Below, in pieces: positions 32,201 to 47,200 of a stretch of 64,000 nt of DNA. The translations under genes and the position numbers were made by a program. The stretch spans positions 37,944,781-38,008,780 of the forward strand of contig NC_081830.1 of assembly GCF_030867095.1 (NCBI RefSeq). The letters run 5' to 3'. This DNA is from Alligator mississippiensis (taxonomy: Eukaryota > Chordata > Crocodylia > Alligatoridae). The stretch's first letter is position 1. Every line of letters begins with the position of its first letter. The notes under the pieces are model-generated. The model was not told the origin of the DNA. It worked only from the letters and a program-made list of their open reading frames with translations, and did not search any database.

Positions 32201-35200
32201 GTGGGACGCATACAGATGAGGTAGAATGTTTGTAGGAGTGGGGGTGGGGGAGGGGGAAAGGGTGGGGGAAGGGAGAGAACCCCATTTCCGATGGGACAAT
32301 TAAAAGTGGATCTCAGACAGATCTGTCCACTACCCCAGGTTTCCCTTATGAGCACTGTGTTGAACCCCAGGCTCTTCCATGAAGTCTCCTGATATTTTTC
32401 AAAGTATTTGCAAGTCCCCAGTGGAGGCAATGTCAATAGTACAAGTATCAAGGGCTCAAACTGGTCCATATGGGCCTGGGGTGGTCTGAAGCTACACAGA
32501 CAAATACGAATATACCTCCTCTGCTTGTGCTTGTAGGGAGGCTGTTAGACGGGCCAAAGCTACCGTGGAGCTGAGGATGGCAACCCAAGTAAAAGACAAC
32601 AAGAAATTGTTTTTTAGATATATAGGGAGTAAAAGGAAGACCCAGGGAGGAATAGGACCCCTGCTAAATGGGCAGAAGCAATTGGTGACGGACAGGGGGG
32701 ACAAGGCTGAACTCCTCAACGAGTACTTTGCCTCAGTGTTCCTAAGCGAGGGGCAGGACAAGTCTCTCACTGGGGTTGTAGAGAGGCAGCAGCAAGGCGC
32801 CAGACTGCCATGCGTAGACCCTGAGATGGTGCAGAGTCACTTGGAAGAACTGGATGCCTTTAAGTCGGCAGGCCCGGATGAGCTCCATCCGAGGGTGCCG
32901 AAGGCACTGGCCGACATCATTGCAGAGCCACTGGTGGGAATATTCGAGCGCTCGTGGCGCACGGGCCAAGTCCCAGAGGACTGGAAAAGGGCCAGCGTGG
33001 TCCCCATTTTCAAGAAGGGTAGGAAGGAGGACCCGGGCAACTATAGGCCAGTCAGTCTCACCTCCATCCTTGGTAAAGTCTTTGAAAAAATTATCAAGGC
33101 TCACATTTGTGAGAGCCCGGCAGGACAAATTATGCTGAGGGGAAACCAGCATGGGTTCGTGGCAGGCAGATCATGCCTGACCAATCTAGTCTCTTTTTAT
33201 GACCAGGTTACGAAATGCCTGGACACAGGAGGAGGGGTGGATGTCATATACTTAGACTTCAGGAAGGCCTTCGATATGGTATCCCACCCCATACTGGTGA
33301 ACAAGTTAAGAGGCTGTGACGTGGATGACTACACAGTCCGGTGGGTGGCGAATTGGCTGGAGGGTCGCACCCAGAGAGTCATGGTGGATGGGTCGGTTTC
33401 GACCTGGAAGGGTGTGGGCAGTGGGGTCCCGCAGGGCTCGGTCCTTGGACCGATACTCTTTAATGTCTTCATCAGTGACTTGGACGAGGGAGTGAAATGT
33501 ACTCTGTCCAAGTTTGCAGATGACACAAAGCTATGGGGAGATGTGGACACGCCGGAGGGCAGGGAACAGCTGCAGGCAGACCTGGACAGGTTGGACAAGT
33601 GGGCAGAAAACAACAGGATGCAGTTCAACAAGGAGAAATGCAAAGTGCTGCACCTAGGGAGGAAAAACGTCCAGCATGCCTACAGCCTAGGGAATGGCCT
33701 GCTGGGTGGCACAGAGATGGAAAGGGATCTTGGAGTCCTAGTGGACTCCAAGATGAACATGAGTCGGCAGTGTGACGAAGCCATCAGAAAAGCCAATGGC
33801 ATTTTATCGTGCATCAGCAGATGCATGACGAATAGGTCCAAGGAGGTGATACTTCCCCTCTATCGGGCGCTGGTCAGACCGCAGTTGGAGTACTGCGTGC
33901 AATTCTGGGTGCCACACTTCAAGAAGGATGCGGATAACCTGGAGAGGGTCCAGAGAAGGGCCACTCATATGGTTAAGGGCCTGCAGACCAAGCCCTACGA
34001 GGAGAGACTAGAGAAACTGGACCTTTTCAGCCTCCGCAAGAGAAGGTTGAGAGGCGACCTTGTGGCTGCCTATAAGTTCATCACGGGGGCACAGAAGGGA
34101 ATTGGTGAGTATTTATTCACCAAGGCGCCCCCGGGGGTTACAAGAAACAATGGCCACAAGCTAGCAGAGAGCAGATTTAGATTAGACATTAGGAAGAACT
34201 TCTTCACAGTTAGAGTGGCCAAGGTCTGGAATGGGCTCCCAAGGGAGGTGGTGCTCTCCCCTACCCTGGGGGTCTTCAAGAGGAGGTTAGATGAGTATCT
34301 AGCTGGGGCCATCTAGACCCAGCACTCTTTCCTGCTTATGCGGGGGGTCGGACTCGATCTATTGAGGTCCCTTCCGACCCTAACATCTATGAATCTATGA
34401 ATCTATGAACAGGACACCCAAAGGTGTGGTCCCTTCTTAACCCCTCTCTCCTCAAACCCAGCCCCTGCCAGCATGCCAGTGTCTGGGGGAGGTGGGGTAG
34501 GGAGGACTGTTTCAGAAGCAATTGCTTTCAATGCATTTCTGCTCATAGGAATTAAACACGCCCAGAAGAGAGGCCTAGGAACATTGCTCTGGGGCTGTTT
34601 GGTACATAAAATGGCACATTAAGACCTGGGCTCTACCCAGAGCATCTGCTGACACTGGGGCATATGTGGGTGCCTAATACCCACCAGTTTGTGAGCAATA
34701 AGCTTCTTCACCAGGGGCTGGGGGAGCCTGGGAGGACCCCCCCTCATGTGTGATGCTGTCTAGAATTCAGTGCTGTCTGGGTTGGTGAGGGAGGGCTGGA
34801 GCTACAAGAAAGGTGACTGGGTTAATAGTAATGCACGTATGTACACCTGTGAACTGGTACACCCTGTCACACTACAAGCCTGTGAGCATCAGCCTCAAAA
34901 GCAAAAGGAGACAGGGGAATTAATAGAATCAAAGTGTACTAGCCCTAAAGACTGTGCCTCTCTGTCTGTACCCTGGCTCTCCCCTCTCTCATGCCTCGAA
35001 TCCTTGTTTTCTTTTCTTTCTTTCCCACTGCCTGTTTTCCCCTCAGCACCTCAATTCCTCCCCACCCTGCAGCATTGCCATGCTGGGAAGGCCAGGCACT
35101 CTTTGTTCATGGGTGAGCAGGTGAGCATCTGTCTCCCTCCCTGAGCTGCCTGCCTCCTTAACAAGGCAAGAGACATCCTGTAGAAACCTGAGTCAAAGCT

Positions 35201-38200
35201 CACTGACATTGGGGAAGGACTTGCATGGACTCCTATGGGCTTTGGGCTCAAGAAGCAGACTACCATGCTGCTCCCACTGGGGCAGAGGCAGTGCTGGGGG
35301 CAGCGCAGGATGTGTTCTGATGCCTCTGGATTCTTGTATAGCTATAGGCAGGTAAGAGGCTAAATCCACTGTTTATGGTGAGGGCAGTTGGCTCAGGAAC
35401 ACTCCTGCTCGCTGGGCCTGAGTCGCTACCAGCCCGCAGAGCCTCCTGGTACTCATAGAATTTGGAGCCCTCCCTGCCAGGCAGGTTGGTAGTGTGGGAG
35501 AGGGAACTTTGGTGTGCATGTCCTGGCACTGACATGGCAAGGCCTGCTCTTGTTAGGCTTGGTGTGAGGACTGACTTGGCGCTTTCACGGGGGGGTCACT
35601 CATAGGATTACCTACAAAGTAGGGCTTGTTTACAACAGTCATCCTTAGCAGGAGAGAATGGCCTGAAAGTGGGGAAGGAAACCAAGGGATCTCAGTGGAG
35701 GGGGCTGGGGAACACCTGGGTATAAACTGTATATGTACCACAAGGAGTGAGGAATGGTACGTACTGGGCGGGGGTGGTAGAGAAGGGTGAAATAATTTCT
35801 TGTTGCACCTTGGACCCCAGAGTGTGGCAGGGGTGTGGGCATGACTGGGGATGGATGAGGGTGCTTGTCAGGATGGTTCAGGAGAACAGGCAGTAAGGGT
35901 GGGAGGGGAGCATAAGCCAGTTTGTGTCTCTGGGGAGCATAAGCCAATTTGTCAATAGGGAGGAGTCTGATTGGGTTATTAATCCCTTGGCATGTTGGGG
36001 GCCATCTAGTGACCTGCCCCCACCCTAAGCCTTGTATCCTCGTCTCCCACAGATGCCAGCGACTTGCAAATGCACCACTATCAGCCCCTCCTGTGACATG
36101 GTAACTATAGGTGTGTGCTGGTCCCATTTTTCCAGTCCTCACTGCCAGCTGGAGGTCAGGTGAAGAGGGTAGGGCCAGTCAGCTTGGCAAGTATGCTGCC
36201 CCAGCTAGCATCCAGCCACAGAGCCCAAGGAATTCAATCTGCCCTCCCTCCAGCTTAGGGAGCTATTTCTGGTTGGCTGTTAACAGATGGGAACGTTTTC
36301 AGGCCTGGTCTTGGCCAGATCGATGGGAAGTGAAGGCTGGGCTGGCTGTGCTGGGGCCTGTTCCATTTCTGAGGCCTTTTGAAGCAATGAGGACACTGGA
36401 AGGCTCATTCTGCTGAGAGGGAAATGAGGAGCTGCTGCTGCTATGGAGAGCACAAGAGCTCCACCAAAGTGCTCATTTTACAGGGCTTTCTGCAAGCCCT
36501 TCTCTTAGCTCCCAAAGGGAGTAGCTGCAGCCTGCCAGAGTAGCCTTGCCATCCTGCTGCCAGAGACCTGAAAAGTTGGCTCTTGAAATCCTGGCTGGGC
36601 TCTTGGGTTTTCTGGAAATTGTTTCCTGAACAAAGCATGGTGAATCCTTGCCCCACGCCTGAGATCTGGAGCAGGTGCTTCTAAAACCAGAATCCTCCAT
36701 CCCCACTGAATTTCCAGCTGAAATGTTGATGGAGAAAATCTCTCCGCTGTGGTTGGAGATGCTGAGAAGCAGCATGCTGCCCGCTTGCCTTGCTGTGGGC
36801 CTGGCCCTTGGGGCCCTATTTCTTGGCAGCTTTCCGCCTCTTCCTTGTTGTCTGGCAGAACAAGCCTTAAAATCATACTTTTGATCTGAGACAGGCTCCA
36901 CCACACAGTATTACCCAAGCTGCAGTGTTCATATGTTCTCTATTCCTTCTAGTGGTGAGTTTCCCAGCAGTATTTTACCAAATGAGCTGCCTTATCCCAG
37001 AGAGACCCTACCTTTGCTTCATGAACTAGCTAATAGGAGGCATCTTTGTGAAAAACAGCTCATGCAGATCTCATGGACATTGCTTGTACAATATTGTGGC
37101 TCAGACAGGGCAACTCCTTGAGCAGGAGACTTGGAGGGATGTGCTTTGTTTGTTTCCGTGCCTCTTGGAAAAAGGAAACTTCACAGGAAATAGTTAAGAT
37201 TAAGTGCAGTTTGCTGCAATTCAGTGAGTCCCCAGAACACAATGGCGTGTACCAGTACCTATATACCTGGAAACAAATAGGTCAGAAGTGCAGCCTAGTC
37301 CCCTCAAGCCCATTTGGGAAAGCAAAGGCTGGGAGGACATTGCTATCGTAGCCTGTAAGGGCCAGTACATTGCACAGCAGCCCTCTACTTGGGTACACAC
37401 ATAGTTATACACTTTCAGAGCGAAGTGAAAGGGTCTTGTTTATGACAAAGGAGGGTCATTTTAAAAAAGGGGATGTTATACCATCTGGGACTTTATACCA
37501 TGCCATCAGGAGGGAAAGGACAGATTTCAACACCTGCTCAATTAACCTGAGACAGGCAGATGCTTCACAAGAAGGCCATGTCCCCTTGTTTATACTAAGT
37601 ATTCCATCAATATTGCAGTAAGCAGCATCAGCTTCCTCTCTGCTGGTACTCCACAGCCTGTTTGTGTGCTGAGGAAGGCACTGGATGGATGGAGCACTGG
37701 CACAGTCTGGTTGCAACTAAGTCGTGTCATTCTAGTGCTATTCAAAATCCACTGGGGAGGAGGCTAGTGGATCTCAGACACCAGCTATGGGCACTCTGAG
37801 TTTGGAGCAGATGTTGAAATAAAGAACAATATGGACAGTTTTTAAGGCATAGGACCATATTGCCTGCAAGTATAAATCAGTAGACCTCTGTATCAAAGCC
37901 ATTGTAATCAGACTGACCTACCCAAGTGAAAGATCTGGCCAGCAACCATCGAAAAAATGCTAGGTCAAAAATGTCATACTTGGATACTGAAGTAAGTCCA
38001 GGATCTGCATCCACACTGAAGCATGTAAACAGGTGATTTTTTTCAGATGGACCAGCAGCTCCTAGTGAATTCAGTTTTGGTAAGGGTGCCCTTACATTGT
38101 CTTGGCACTGCTAAGCCTAAAGTCCAGGCCTGGGAGATAACACCCACCTGTGACACATGGCCACAACCATGGTGACCTTTCTTGGAAAGGATAAAGCTTT

Positions 38201-41200
38201 AGTGTGTCTTTCTCCATGTACCCCATCCTGCACCAGCTGGAAACACAGAGCCCTGTGCCTACATGAACTTTTGACAATCCTGGATTATCTGTGCTAACAG
38301 CTAAAGATATTGCAAGTCAAGGATAGGGTGAGATGTTCTTCCCAGTGTGGGGTCAAGGTGATGCTGTAAGAAACTGGGCTCTGTGTGGATGGTGTGCCAT
38401 GCTCTGTCATTGCTGTAATTAGCCCCATTGTACACTGCCTTCTGTGTGTGGACAGGATTGCTCATCAGCCTCTGGAGTAGAGTTACATGTTCCTTTCAGC
38501 ACCGTTGACACCTGCTTTCATCCCATTTCCTCTTAACCAGCCCTGTCTTTGTTCCATCATATGCCATGTATGTCCCATATATTTATAAAGTCTTCGCAGC
38601 CAGCACTCCAGCCATGCCCTCTGGCAGAACTGGGAGTGCCAGCCACAGCCAGGATTCCTTCAGTAGGGCTGAGAGCTGCTCCTATGGAGAGAGTCTAGAG
38701 TGCCCCATGCTGGGCATGGCTGCATTGTCATTAGATTTCTAAATCTTGGGTACAATGTACCATTCATTTCTCTGGTATTTTTCTTCTCTAGTTCTTCATA
38801 TCCATTACTATTTCTAGCCTGGAATATAAACACAAAGCCTGGAGGCATGGGGAGCTGGTGGTAAAGTAGCTTTAATCCCTCTTATGGACCCCCTGTAGTT
38901 CTGGAGCAGTCCAGTGCAGGCAATCTGATCCCTGTCATAAATTTAGGGCAGCCTCAGAACCATTTTACTTTATCCCTGACTCAATAGTGCTGTTCCACCT
39001 GTCAGGAAGCTGTAAGGTGGCTCTGTCTTATACTGCCATAATTTTTTCATGCACTTCATGATTGTGAATACTGCAATGCACTTTAGTAGAATAAAGGATC
39101 CCACAGACCCTTGGCTCATGACTGCAGGATGTGCTCAAAACAGGAAATGACAAATGAGGCAATCTCATTTTCAGTCTGATCCAAAATGGTTCCACTAGAG
39201 TTTGAGGGACACATCACCAGTCCCAACTCTGCTTTGGATCCTTTGAGTGAAAGATCTGTTGTTAGAATTTAGTGGCACTAGACTTTGAAGAAGTGCAGGA
39301 ACCGGGGCCTATTATTTGATCCTTGTTTATTGATAAGATCGCTGTGCAATGCCAGGGGGCCAGTGCCTGGGATGGTAGAATAATGGTATCTGGGGCACTG
39401 ACTGGTAAGGAGAGGGGAGAGTTCTGTTGCTGAACCCGTAACTGAATCTCGGCGTGCTGATAATCACCCTGGGTGCTTTGACCTCCCTGGTTCATGATTT
39501 TATTCCAACCTCTCGATTGAGTTACGTGGCTGTAACTGATCTCTGCTAATGTGTCTGATCCATGTATAATATATGGTGGCCAGGCGAGGAGGCACACATG
39601 CCACTGCATAACAGTAACAAAAGTCAGGCACGGTAGGAATGTGATAATGCAGATTCCACTGCTGCACAAGGCTGCAGGGCAGATTTTTCAAAGGCATCAA
39701 CAGGCATTAGCTGCTTAATGCTCACTGACTTCCAGTGGGATCTGGGTGCCTAAAGGGGTAGAGAGATGTAAAGATTGTATCCATATCAGTGGATGGTGAT
39801 ATAAGCTGTTGCCACATATTTGTTACATCTGTCTGCCTCTGTACTGATACAAATGTAGAAAAACATTTTAGTCATCAACCTATTTTATTCAGAATTAAAT
39901 CTACAGCAGTTCAGCTGCCTTATATCTGTATGCTCCTATAGTGATGCAGTGGTTACATCATAGCAGCTGTTGCTTGCTCCAAGTGGCTGCTGCCCCCCTT
40001 TAAAGGGGTTAAGGGTTACATTTGTCCACAGCCTAACCTTTGTCTCTTGAACATCCTAGTAGGTGGATGTAATGAATCTGCCTTGTTGGAGATTTCCAGA
40101 AACATAGGATCACAGGAAAGCAGGGCTGGAAGGGACCTCAGAAGGTCTCTCTTCCAACCCCCTGCTAAAGGCAGTATCATCCCTGACTAAACCATCCCAA
40201 TCAAGTGTCTCTCCAGCCTGCTCTTAAAAAAATTCCAGGGATGGAGATATCACAGGGTGTCTGGGTCACCTGTTTGAATACTTAAGCATTCTCATGCTGA
40301 AAGAACAAAGATATGCTCATGATGCTCTAGATCTGCTTGATCCTGTGCTAGTGCAGGGCATGGCAATAGATGATTGCTGGAGGTTCCTACCAATCCTAAA
40401 AAACCTCTCCCTAGCCATAAAACCATTGTAACCAGATTTAATAGGTACAGTGCAAAGGGACTGAACCTTACTATCAGCCTCCATCAAAGCTGCTGAGTCC
40501 TACAAACTATACCTGGGATCAAGGGTTTCCACATCTGTCCTGATTTGCCTGTGGGTCACAAGTGCTGAGGAGAACAGGCATCCTGCTTCCCACTTCTCCA
40601 GTAGACTGGGGCTACTGTCAGCACTTCACACTTCTCCTCAGCTCTTAACACTGGCTTCATAAAGATGATTGGATTAAATTCAAGGTCTTGGTCCTTATGG
40701 GGATAAGGACTATGATTATCCTCTGGCACAGTGCAACTGCCTGCCTTCTGTCACAAGGCTGAGATTTATCTCTGTGGGGGACAGAGCATTTTTAGAGTCT
40801 GTTTTGAGACTGTCAGGATGGGGCGACCTCTCTCAAGACTTCAGGCCATTCCAGGCTTCTCCACCTTCCACTGCAAGTATAGGGCATACCTCTGCAACCT
40901 GCCTTTCCTAAGACAAGCCTGCAGCACAGTGTCCACACAGCCCTACCCTGAAATCCATTGGTGATGCATAAGGGTGCACGTGGGAGCCAGGAGCAGCTCT
41001 CAGCAGCAGCTGTGTCCAAGTGCTGTGTAATGGGTTAATTGTTTAACAGATATAAGTAGAAGATAAATATTTTTAAATTATATTTGCACCCCTAGACCAG
41101 GATAGAATAGGATAGGATAGGATGTATTTGCTGCCTCCCCCCCACCCCCCAGTGGGTGCTTGAGGGAGCACTACCTATCCTCACTATCTTTTGTAGAGCA

Positions 41201-44200
41201 CTGTCTGTCCTGCCCCTTCCTCACATGAACCAAGCCAGAGTTTTGCCACAAACAACCGTTCTAGTTCCACAGTGCCCTGTGCTGCCCTCTGAAGGGTCTG
41301 CTGTCTGACAGGGAATCATTGCTATGTCATTAATACAAATGGCAGGATTCATGTGCCCATTGGTCTTACCCTGATCCACTGATCAGGGGTGAGGTCAATA
41401 ATGGCTATCAGTCTGGGATGGAGAGTCCAGACCTGGCATGATGGGGGCAAACCAAATGGGGAAATAGTTACCACAGACAGGTCAATCCAACTCAGCCATT
41501 TACCTTCTGAACAATGAAGATACCTGGTCTTCAGGGGCCTTTGTACACATCACAAAATTGGCCTTTAAAGTGGCTTAAATGCCCTTTTGCACCACTTTAA
41601 TTGCGGTGCTGTTTGTATGTTTGGCAGTGTATTCGGCTTTAATGGCATTGCTGTTTGCACACTGGGTGGCATATTCCACTTTAAATGACTTTGGTATGTA
41701 GCAAGATGAAACACCTCTAAGGTGTTTCAGTTTGCTATCTAACAAAGTGCAGCAGTGCACAGGGCACTGGAAGCTGATCTGCTCAGGGGAGCTTGGGCTT
41801 GGTGGGCTTCCAGCGCCCCGTGCACCATCCCTGCCACCTTCTCCCGCTGCCAGCACACCCAACCGCCCTCCTGCCACCTTGCTGCTCTGCCCCAGGGGAA
41901 AGTCGGCCATTCCAAGGAAGTCCCGTGGGGTGGGAAGGCAGCAGGAATGGTACAGGGGTGCTGGAGCTTGCCTGCCTTTCCCACAGTGGTGGGGTGGGGG
42001 TGGGGGTGAGCTGCTGCTGGATCGCATAGCCCCTGAACTGTTGGGGAATCCACTGCTTTCCTCTGTGGTAGTGGCAACCCCCAGCTGGCACCTGCCCACT
42101 GGTACCTGGCCTGGGTGGTCCCCAGGGGTGTCACAGCTGCAGAGGGAAGCACTGGGCCCTGCATAGCTCAGGGGCTGTGCGACCCAGGGGCAGCTCATGC
42201 AGGCAGGCTCAACTGAAGAAAAAATAAAAAACCGTCGAGGAGCCTGATCTTTTTTTTTCTCCCAGAGCCTGCCTGCCTGCCTGAACTGCATGGGGGCCCA
42301 AGTGCTTCCCTCCATGGCTGCTGGGGGAGGGGGAGCAATGCTTCTCTCTGCAGTTGTGGCACCCCCCAGGACTGCCTGGGCCAGGTGCCAGCAGGCAGGT
42401 GCTGCCTGGGGGAGCTGTTGCCACCCTGGAGAGAAGCACTGGTCCCCCTGCAGCTGTGGAGGGAAGCACTGGGCCCCCGCACAGCTCAGGTACCACTTGG
42501 CCTGCCAGCAGCTTGCCCCCCTCCCCCGCCCACCACCACCGGAGAGGCAAGTAAGCTCTAACAATTGGGATCCCACCCTTGTGTACATGCCATGGGGATT
42601 TAGTTCAGTTTAATTCTCCCTAAATAGAAATAATGGAAATGGTGGGTTTTTAAAAATCCACCATTTCAATTTAGGGAGAACTAAACCCCTGTGGTATGTA
42701 CAAGCACCCCAGATTGGTGCTTCTGGGCCTGCAAGTTCAGCAGTGTCCTTGGAGTCACCTGCCCTTCTCCCTTGTGCAGGGCTCTGAAGTACAAAGGGGG
42801 CATGTAGCTCCTACCCTTCTTCAGTTCCTTCTGACTACTGATGGCACAGCAAGTCCAGAGCAATTTGCTCTGTGTGTTTTGTCCTTTGCCTCTTCACAGT
42901 CTCTTTTCCTAGGTGCACCTCTAGTGCTGTTGTGTACACTGTCTGGGGGCTGCTCCTTCCTTCTTGCACTGGGCTTCTCTAAGGCTGTGCTTTTGTCATT
43001 GTGATCTCCATGGGGCTGGTGTGCTGAGCACACAGGCCAGGGAAGCACAATTGAATAACATTGCCTCACTTTCTAAAATCTTCCAGCTCTGCAAAGAGCC
43101 ATTGTGAAGTGGGTGGGGAGCAGTGAGGAGGGTAGTTACAGGAGTGGAGGCAGCCACACAAATCTTTCTAATAATGGCCTCAGGTAAAAGATCTAGCCCC
43201 ACCCCCTTGGGCTGCTTTGCCATCTGACACTCGGCCATCAAATATTAATGTGATGCTAATTACGACTCCCTGACCTCCCTCCCGAGTGCTACACAAGGCT
43301 GGCTCAGGCTGCCTGAGGGCTGAAGGGCTGGGAGCACCAGCTTCTCCTGGAAGCTGCTTGGGATCAGCAATTATTCCTGTGGAAGCTGGCTGAGTTCTGA
43401 CCTTCCAAACCACTGGACCTAGCCAGAGCAGCTTGCCCTCTCCTCCCCTGTGGCGGCTGCTTCAGATGGATTCTGGGCAGGACTTGGGGAAGGATGCTGG
43501 TATGTGTCATTGTGTGCAACTGTGTTTTAGGCTCTTCACTTGACTTCTTCTTAGGTACTTGTGTATATCATGCCCCCTGTTGGTGGAGTCAGGTGGCACT
43601 TCTGCCCCTAGTTTTCTTTTTGCTTGAATGTAAATGTGTCCAGGTCGCCCATGGCCAGGGGAAGAGCCCTGCATGGTTGGGTTTTCCTTTTGTTCCTTTA
43701 ACTCAACCTGTAGTATTTGCTTTACGTGGGTTGTCCAGGAGCCAGGTGTACCTAGACCTGGAACCCTGAGATCAGGAGATGCGATTCCATCTCTTTGTTA
43801 TAAAGCACTGCTGAGGATGGATGTGTGTTACTGTCAGGGCTCGTTCTGGTCTCAGAACAGGGGCTATTCCCATACTGCAGAAAGTTGCCTCCTAAATCTT
43901 TCTGGTTTGAGCCACTCATTGGCAGAGCATTTCCTAACCCAGCCCCTAACAGGATCCACTCCTCTACTTGCACTAAGTTCAGTGAACTGTAACAAACACT
44001 AAGGAAGTAACCAAGCTGCCTTGGGCTTGGTGGGAGCACAGCTCTGGAATTTCTTCTCTATGGGGGCTCAATGTTTCTCTGAAAGAGATGCTTTGACTGA
44101 ACAAGAAAGCTTTCGGTTCAGTGCAGGAACTGCTGGATGGAGTCCTATGGATGGTGTCACGCAGGGGTTCAAGCAAGATGATCATAGTCCCTTCTGCTCT

Positions 44201-47200
44201 GAATCTGTTAGTCTAGAAGCTGACATTGTAGTTCTGAATTTTATGGAAGGATTCTCAGTGATTCAGCTGGGACATAACCAAAATGCTCCCAAGGCTGATG
44301 AGATGAACTTGAAAACAAAGTGAAAGGGATCAGCTAATTGATCAATCTGAACTCTCTCAAGCCCAGTGAGGTCTCAGTTCACCATAGCTCTGTCTTCTCA
44401 GCTGTGCAGCATTGCAAGAAAGATCTGGCTTTGCACTTCCCACCATGGACACTGGAAATGTGTGACATGCCAGCCTGAAAGGGAGCCTAACAACAGCTTG
44501 GGGCTGTTTGTGTGAATCCCAGCAGACTTATACTGTGGGTGATACACCTGCCACATCTATTAGGACTTCATATGCAAGGATTGGGAGAATAATGATTCTC
44601 TTTCTGATTATAGGGAGGTAATGCTGGAGCAGGGCAGGTGCTGGTGCCCTGTTCGGAGTAATGCCTCAGAAATGGGCTTGCTGTAATGGTTTGAACATGG
44701 TGAGACTTACCTTGAAGAGAGCTCAGGGATGCATTTATTATTCAAGTGCAGCCCTCTGCCTAATGCTACAGGCTTCTTATCAGAGAGGGCATCTGGTTTT
44801 GAAATCCCATTGCTACAAAAACCCCGGGGCACTTACAGACTCAGTGTAGCTCATTAGTTAAATGATGCTAGATGTCTTTGGAAAGTGCTAAAATACACTG
44901 AGACTGCTCAAGCTTGAAACAGAGGGGTGCAGGGTCAGGGAAGGGGGGAGCAGAGAAGGAGCTATTTTTTGGTCATTTTCTTTAGCGTAACTGTGTTGAG
45001 ACAACTGAGTGCTGCTTGGTGCTGTTGGGGACACCAGTCCTGCCTTTATACAACCAGGAATTGTTAGATCTGTAAGTCCATTGTGAGGTCCAGTCAGACC
45101 ACTCCAGGGAGGTGCTGATTTAGTGCAGCTACCAGTCAGACTTGGTATAGGGCAGAGGCATAGGAAAATCATCGAGCATCCAGCACAGAGGGGTGGGGAG
45201 TGGCGGAAATGCAGACCACGACAGATGGGGAGGTGGGGCATGTGGATGAAAGGAATGGAAGTCTGACTATTCCCCTCACTACTGCAGCATCAGCTCTGGC
45301 AGCAGCAGCCCTGTGGCCTGGCTCCCTGGAAGCTGATCCTGTTGTTCCGTCTGCATCCCCCCACTCCCCTCCCACATACATTTGGGGTTCAAGGCTCTGG
45401 CAAACACTCCCAGGGAAGCACTATTCTATTTGCCCCACTTGCCCCCCCCCGACCCCCAGATACATCGCTTGGTGCAGTGTTGTGCTGCCTGTGCCTGGCT
45501 CCTATGGCCTGTCTGGGGCAGTGCAGGGCTTCCCCTGCTGTGGCAAAGACTCCTGGACGGGGGGGAGGAAAATCCCCAAACCCCCTCATAGTCAGTGCCT
45601 GGGGCTGATGCCCCGCCTGCCCAGCTCTGGTTTTGCTGGTGGTGCTCCAAGCAAACCTGCTCCATGGAGGGCCCAGGGAAGGACAGCGCATTCCAGTGTC
45701 CTGGTATAGCTGCTCCTTTGGAGAACACACAGGGTCACCCTTGAAGCCAAAGGGAAAATTAAGACTGATGAGTCCTGCCTGGCTGGGTAACTGCAGTACC
45801 ATGCATTGCAGAAGGTATTGCTGGTGTCCGGTGGATCATGTTCTGGGGCACTGGTGATATCTGCTCTCCTGAGGCCCTTATTGTTCCACCTGAGCTGAGT
45901 CTGTTACAGCAAATGTGAAAGATTCATTGGACCAAGCAAGTTATGACCAGAGTGTGAAACTTCTAGATGTTCATTAAATGGCTGAAAATGAGAACAGACA
46001 TTTCACCAAATGCCTGTGTTTAGTTTATTCCCTGAACTAAACCCCTAAACATATCCTGCTTGACAACTCCGTGCCAAAAAAAAACCCAGGGAACCTATTG
46101 CCCTGTAAGTACAGATGGTAGGTGGTTTTGTGTCACTCTGTACTAACAGCCAGTGTGAAGATATTGGGTGGAAACAGATGTTGCCTGATGGCTCATTTGT
46201 ACTGCCATAAATATTTTCACGGTGGCATGAATGGCGAGCTAACAGATGCTGCTACCTTTGTTACACCATGTCAAAGGCAAATTGGTGGCATGACAAAAGG
46301 TTTACTGCAGCAAACTTCCATTAGCTCTGTAGTGGGTAAGTGGAACAGCCTAAGCTGCTACTACCCTTCAGCCACCCCAGGCAGGTGATCTTAGGGACTT
46401 GAGGGCTCCTCAAGCCCTCAGAGCACTTGTCTACTTTCCCTGCTTACAGAGAGGCATCTCATACCTCTTCATAAGCAGGGAAGTTGGAATTCCCTGCTGA
46501 GCCAGCCTCACTCCCCAGCCATTGTGGGGAACAGTTCTGGCTGAGTGGGGAAAACGGAGAGATCACATCACTACATGTCCCACACCATCAGGGCTGGGAC
46601 AAGGGGTGATGTGTATTTCACCCAATGTGGAACAGCTGTTCCACTTCATTCAGTAACATCTATTTCTAGCATTTATTTTCCCAGTCTGTCTGCATCTTCC
46701 TGCAGTGATTCAAGTGCTTCTGCTCTTTTCCTGAAATTTTCTGTGCTTTCTTGGAGCATGGCACATCTCTGGCTGTTGCCTTAATGACACTGGGATTTTA
46801 AGCCACTGCTAGAAGCTGAGTGTAATGTAAATGAACTTCTCTGCAAATCTCTTGATTTACCATGCATTTTTTCTGCAGTGGCTGAGGAGAAGGTCTCGTG
46901 CTGTGCTTTACTACAGTTTCCTCTTTCACTGTTGTGTGTGTCCCAACAGTCTGGTCAACAGAGAGATTCTAGCAACCAGGAGGGTCAAAAGGCCAATGTC
47001 ACAGTAACAAAAAGCCAATGCATGGGTGAGTACCACAGGCTGCATGACCACCTGGACTGCCTTGGGACATCAAGTGATGCCACCACAAGGATGGAGAATG
47101 CCAAGGTAACCCAGTGCCCCTGGTGGTGGGTTGGGGTAAGGTAGGGCTCTTCTTTCCTTATTTTGGAAAACTTTTGGTATCAACTTTCCTGTTGTTTGTG

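Noticed and set aside
36053-36100. 16-codon exon-like segment ([16 protein letters not shown])
   Set aside because: It has AG/GT borders and phase 0, but weaker signals than 38047-38079 and no similarity. Likely chance.
41575-42588. 337-codon minus-strand open frame
   Set aside because: It lies wholly within a GC-rich palindromic element; long frames also exist on the other strand and the composition is repetitive. No family resemblance.
45288-45471. Proline-rich frame as the missing ESPNL proline-rich exon
   Set aside because: It has an acceptor but a poor donor (gtgcag), and ends in a phase that does not fit the exon at 46950. No convincing similarity.
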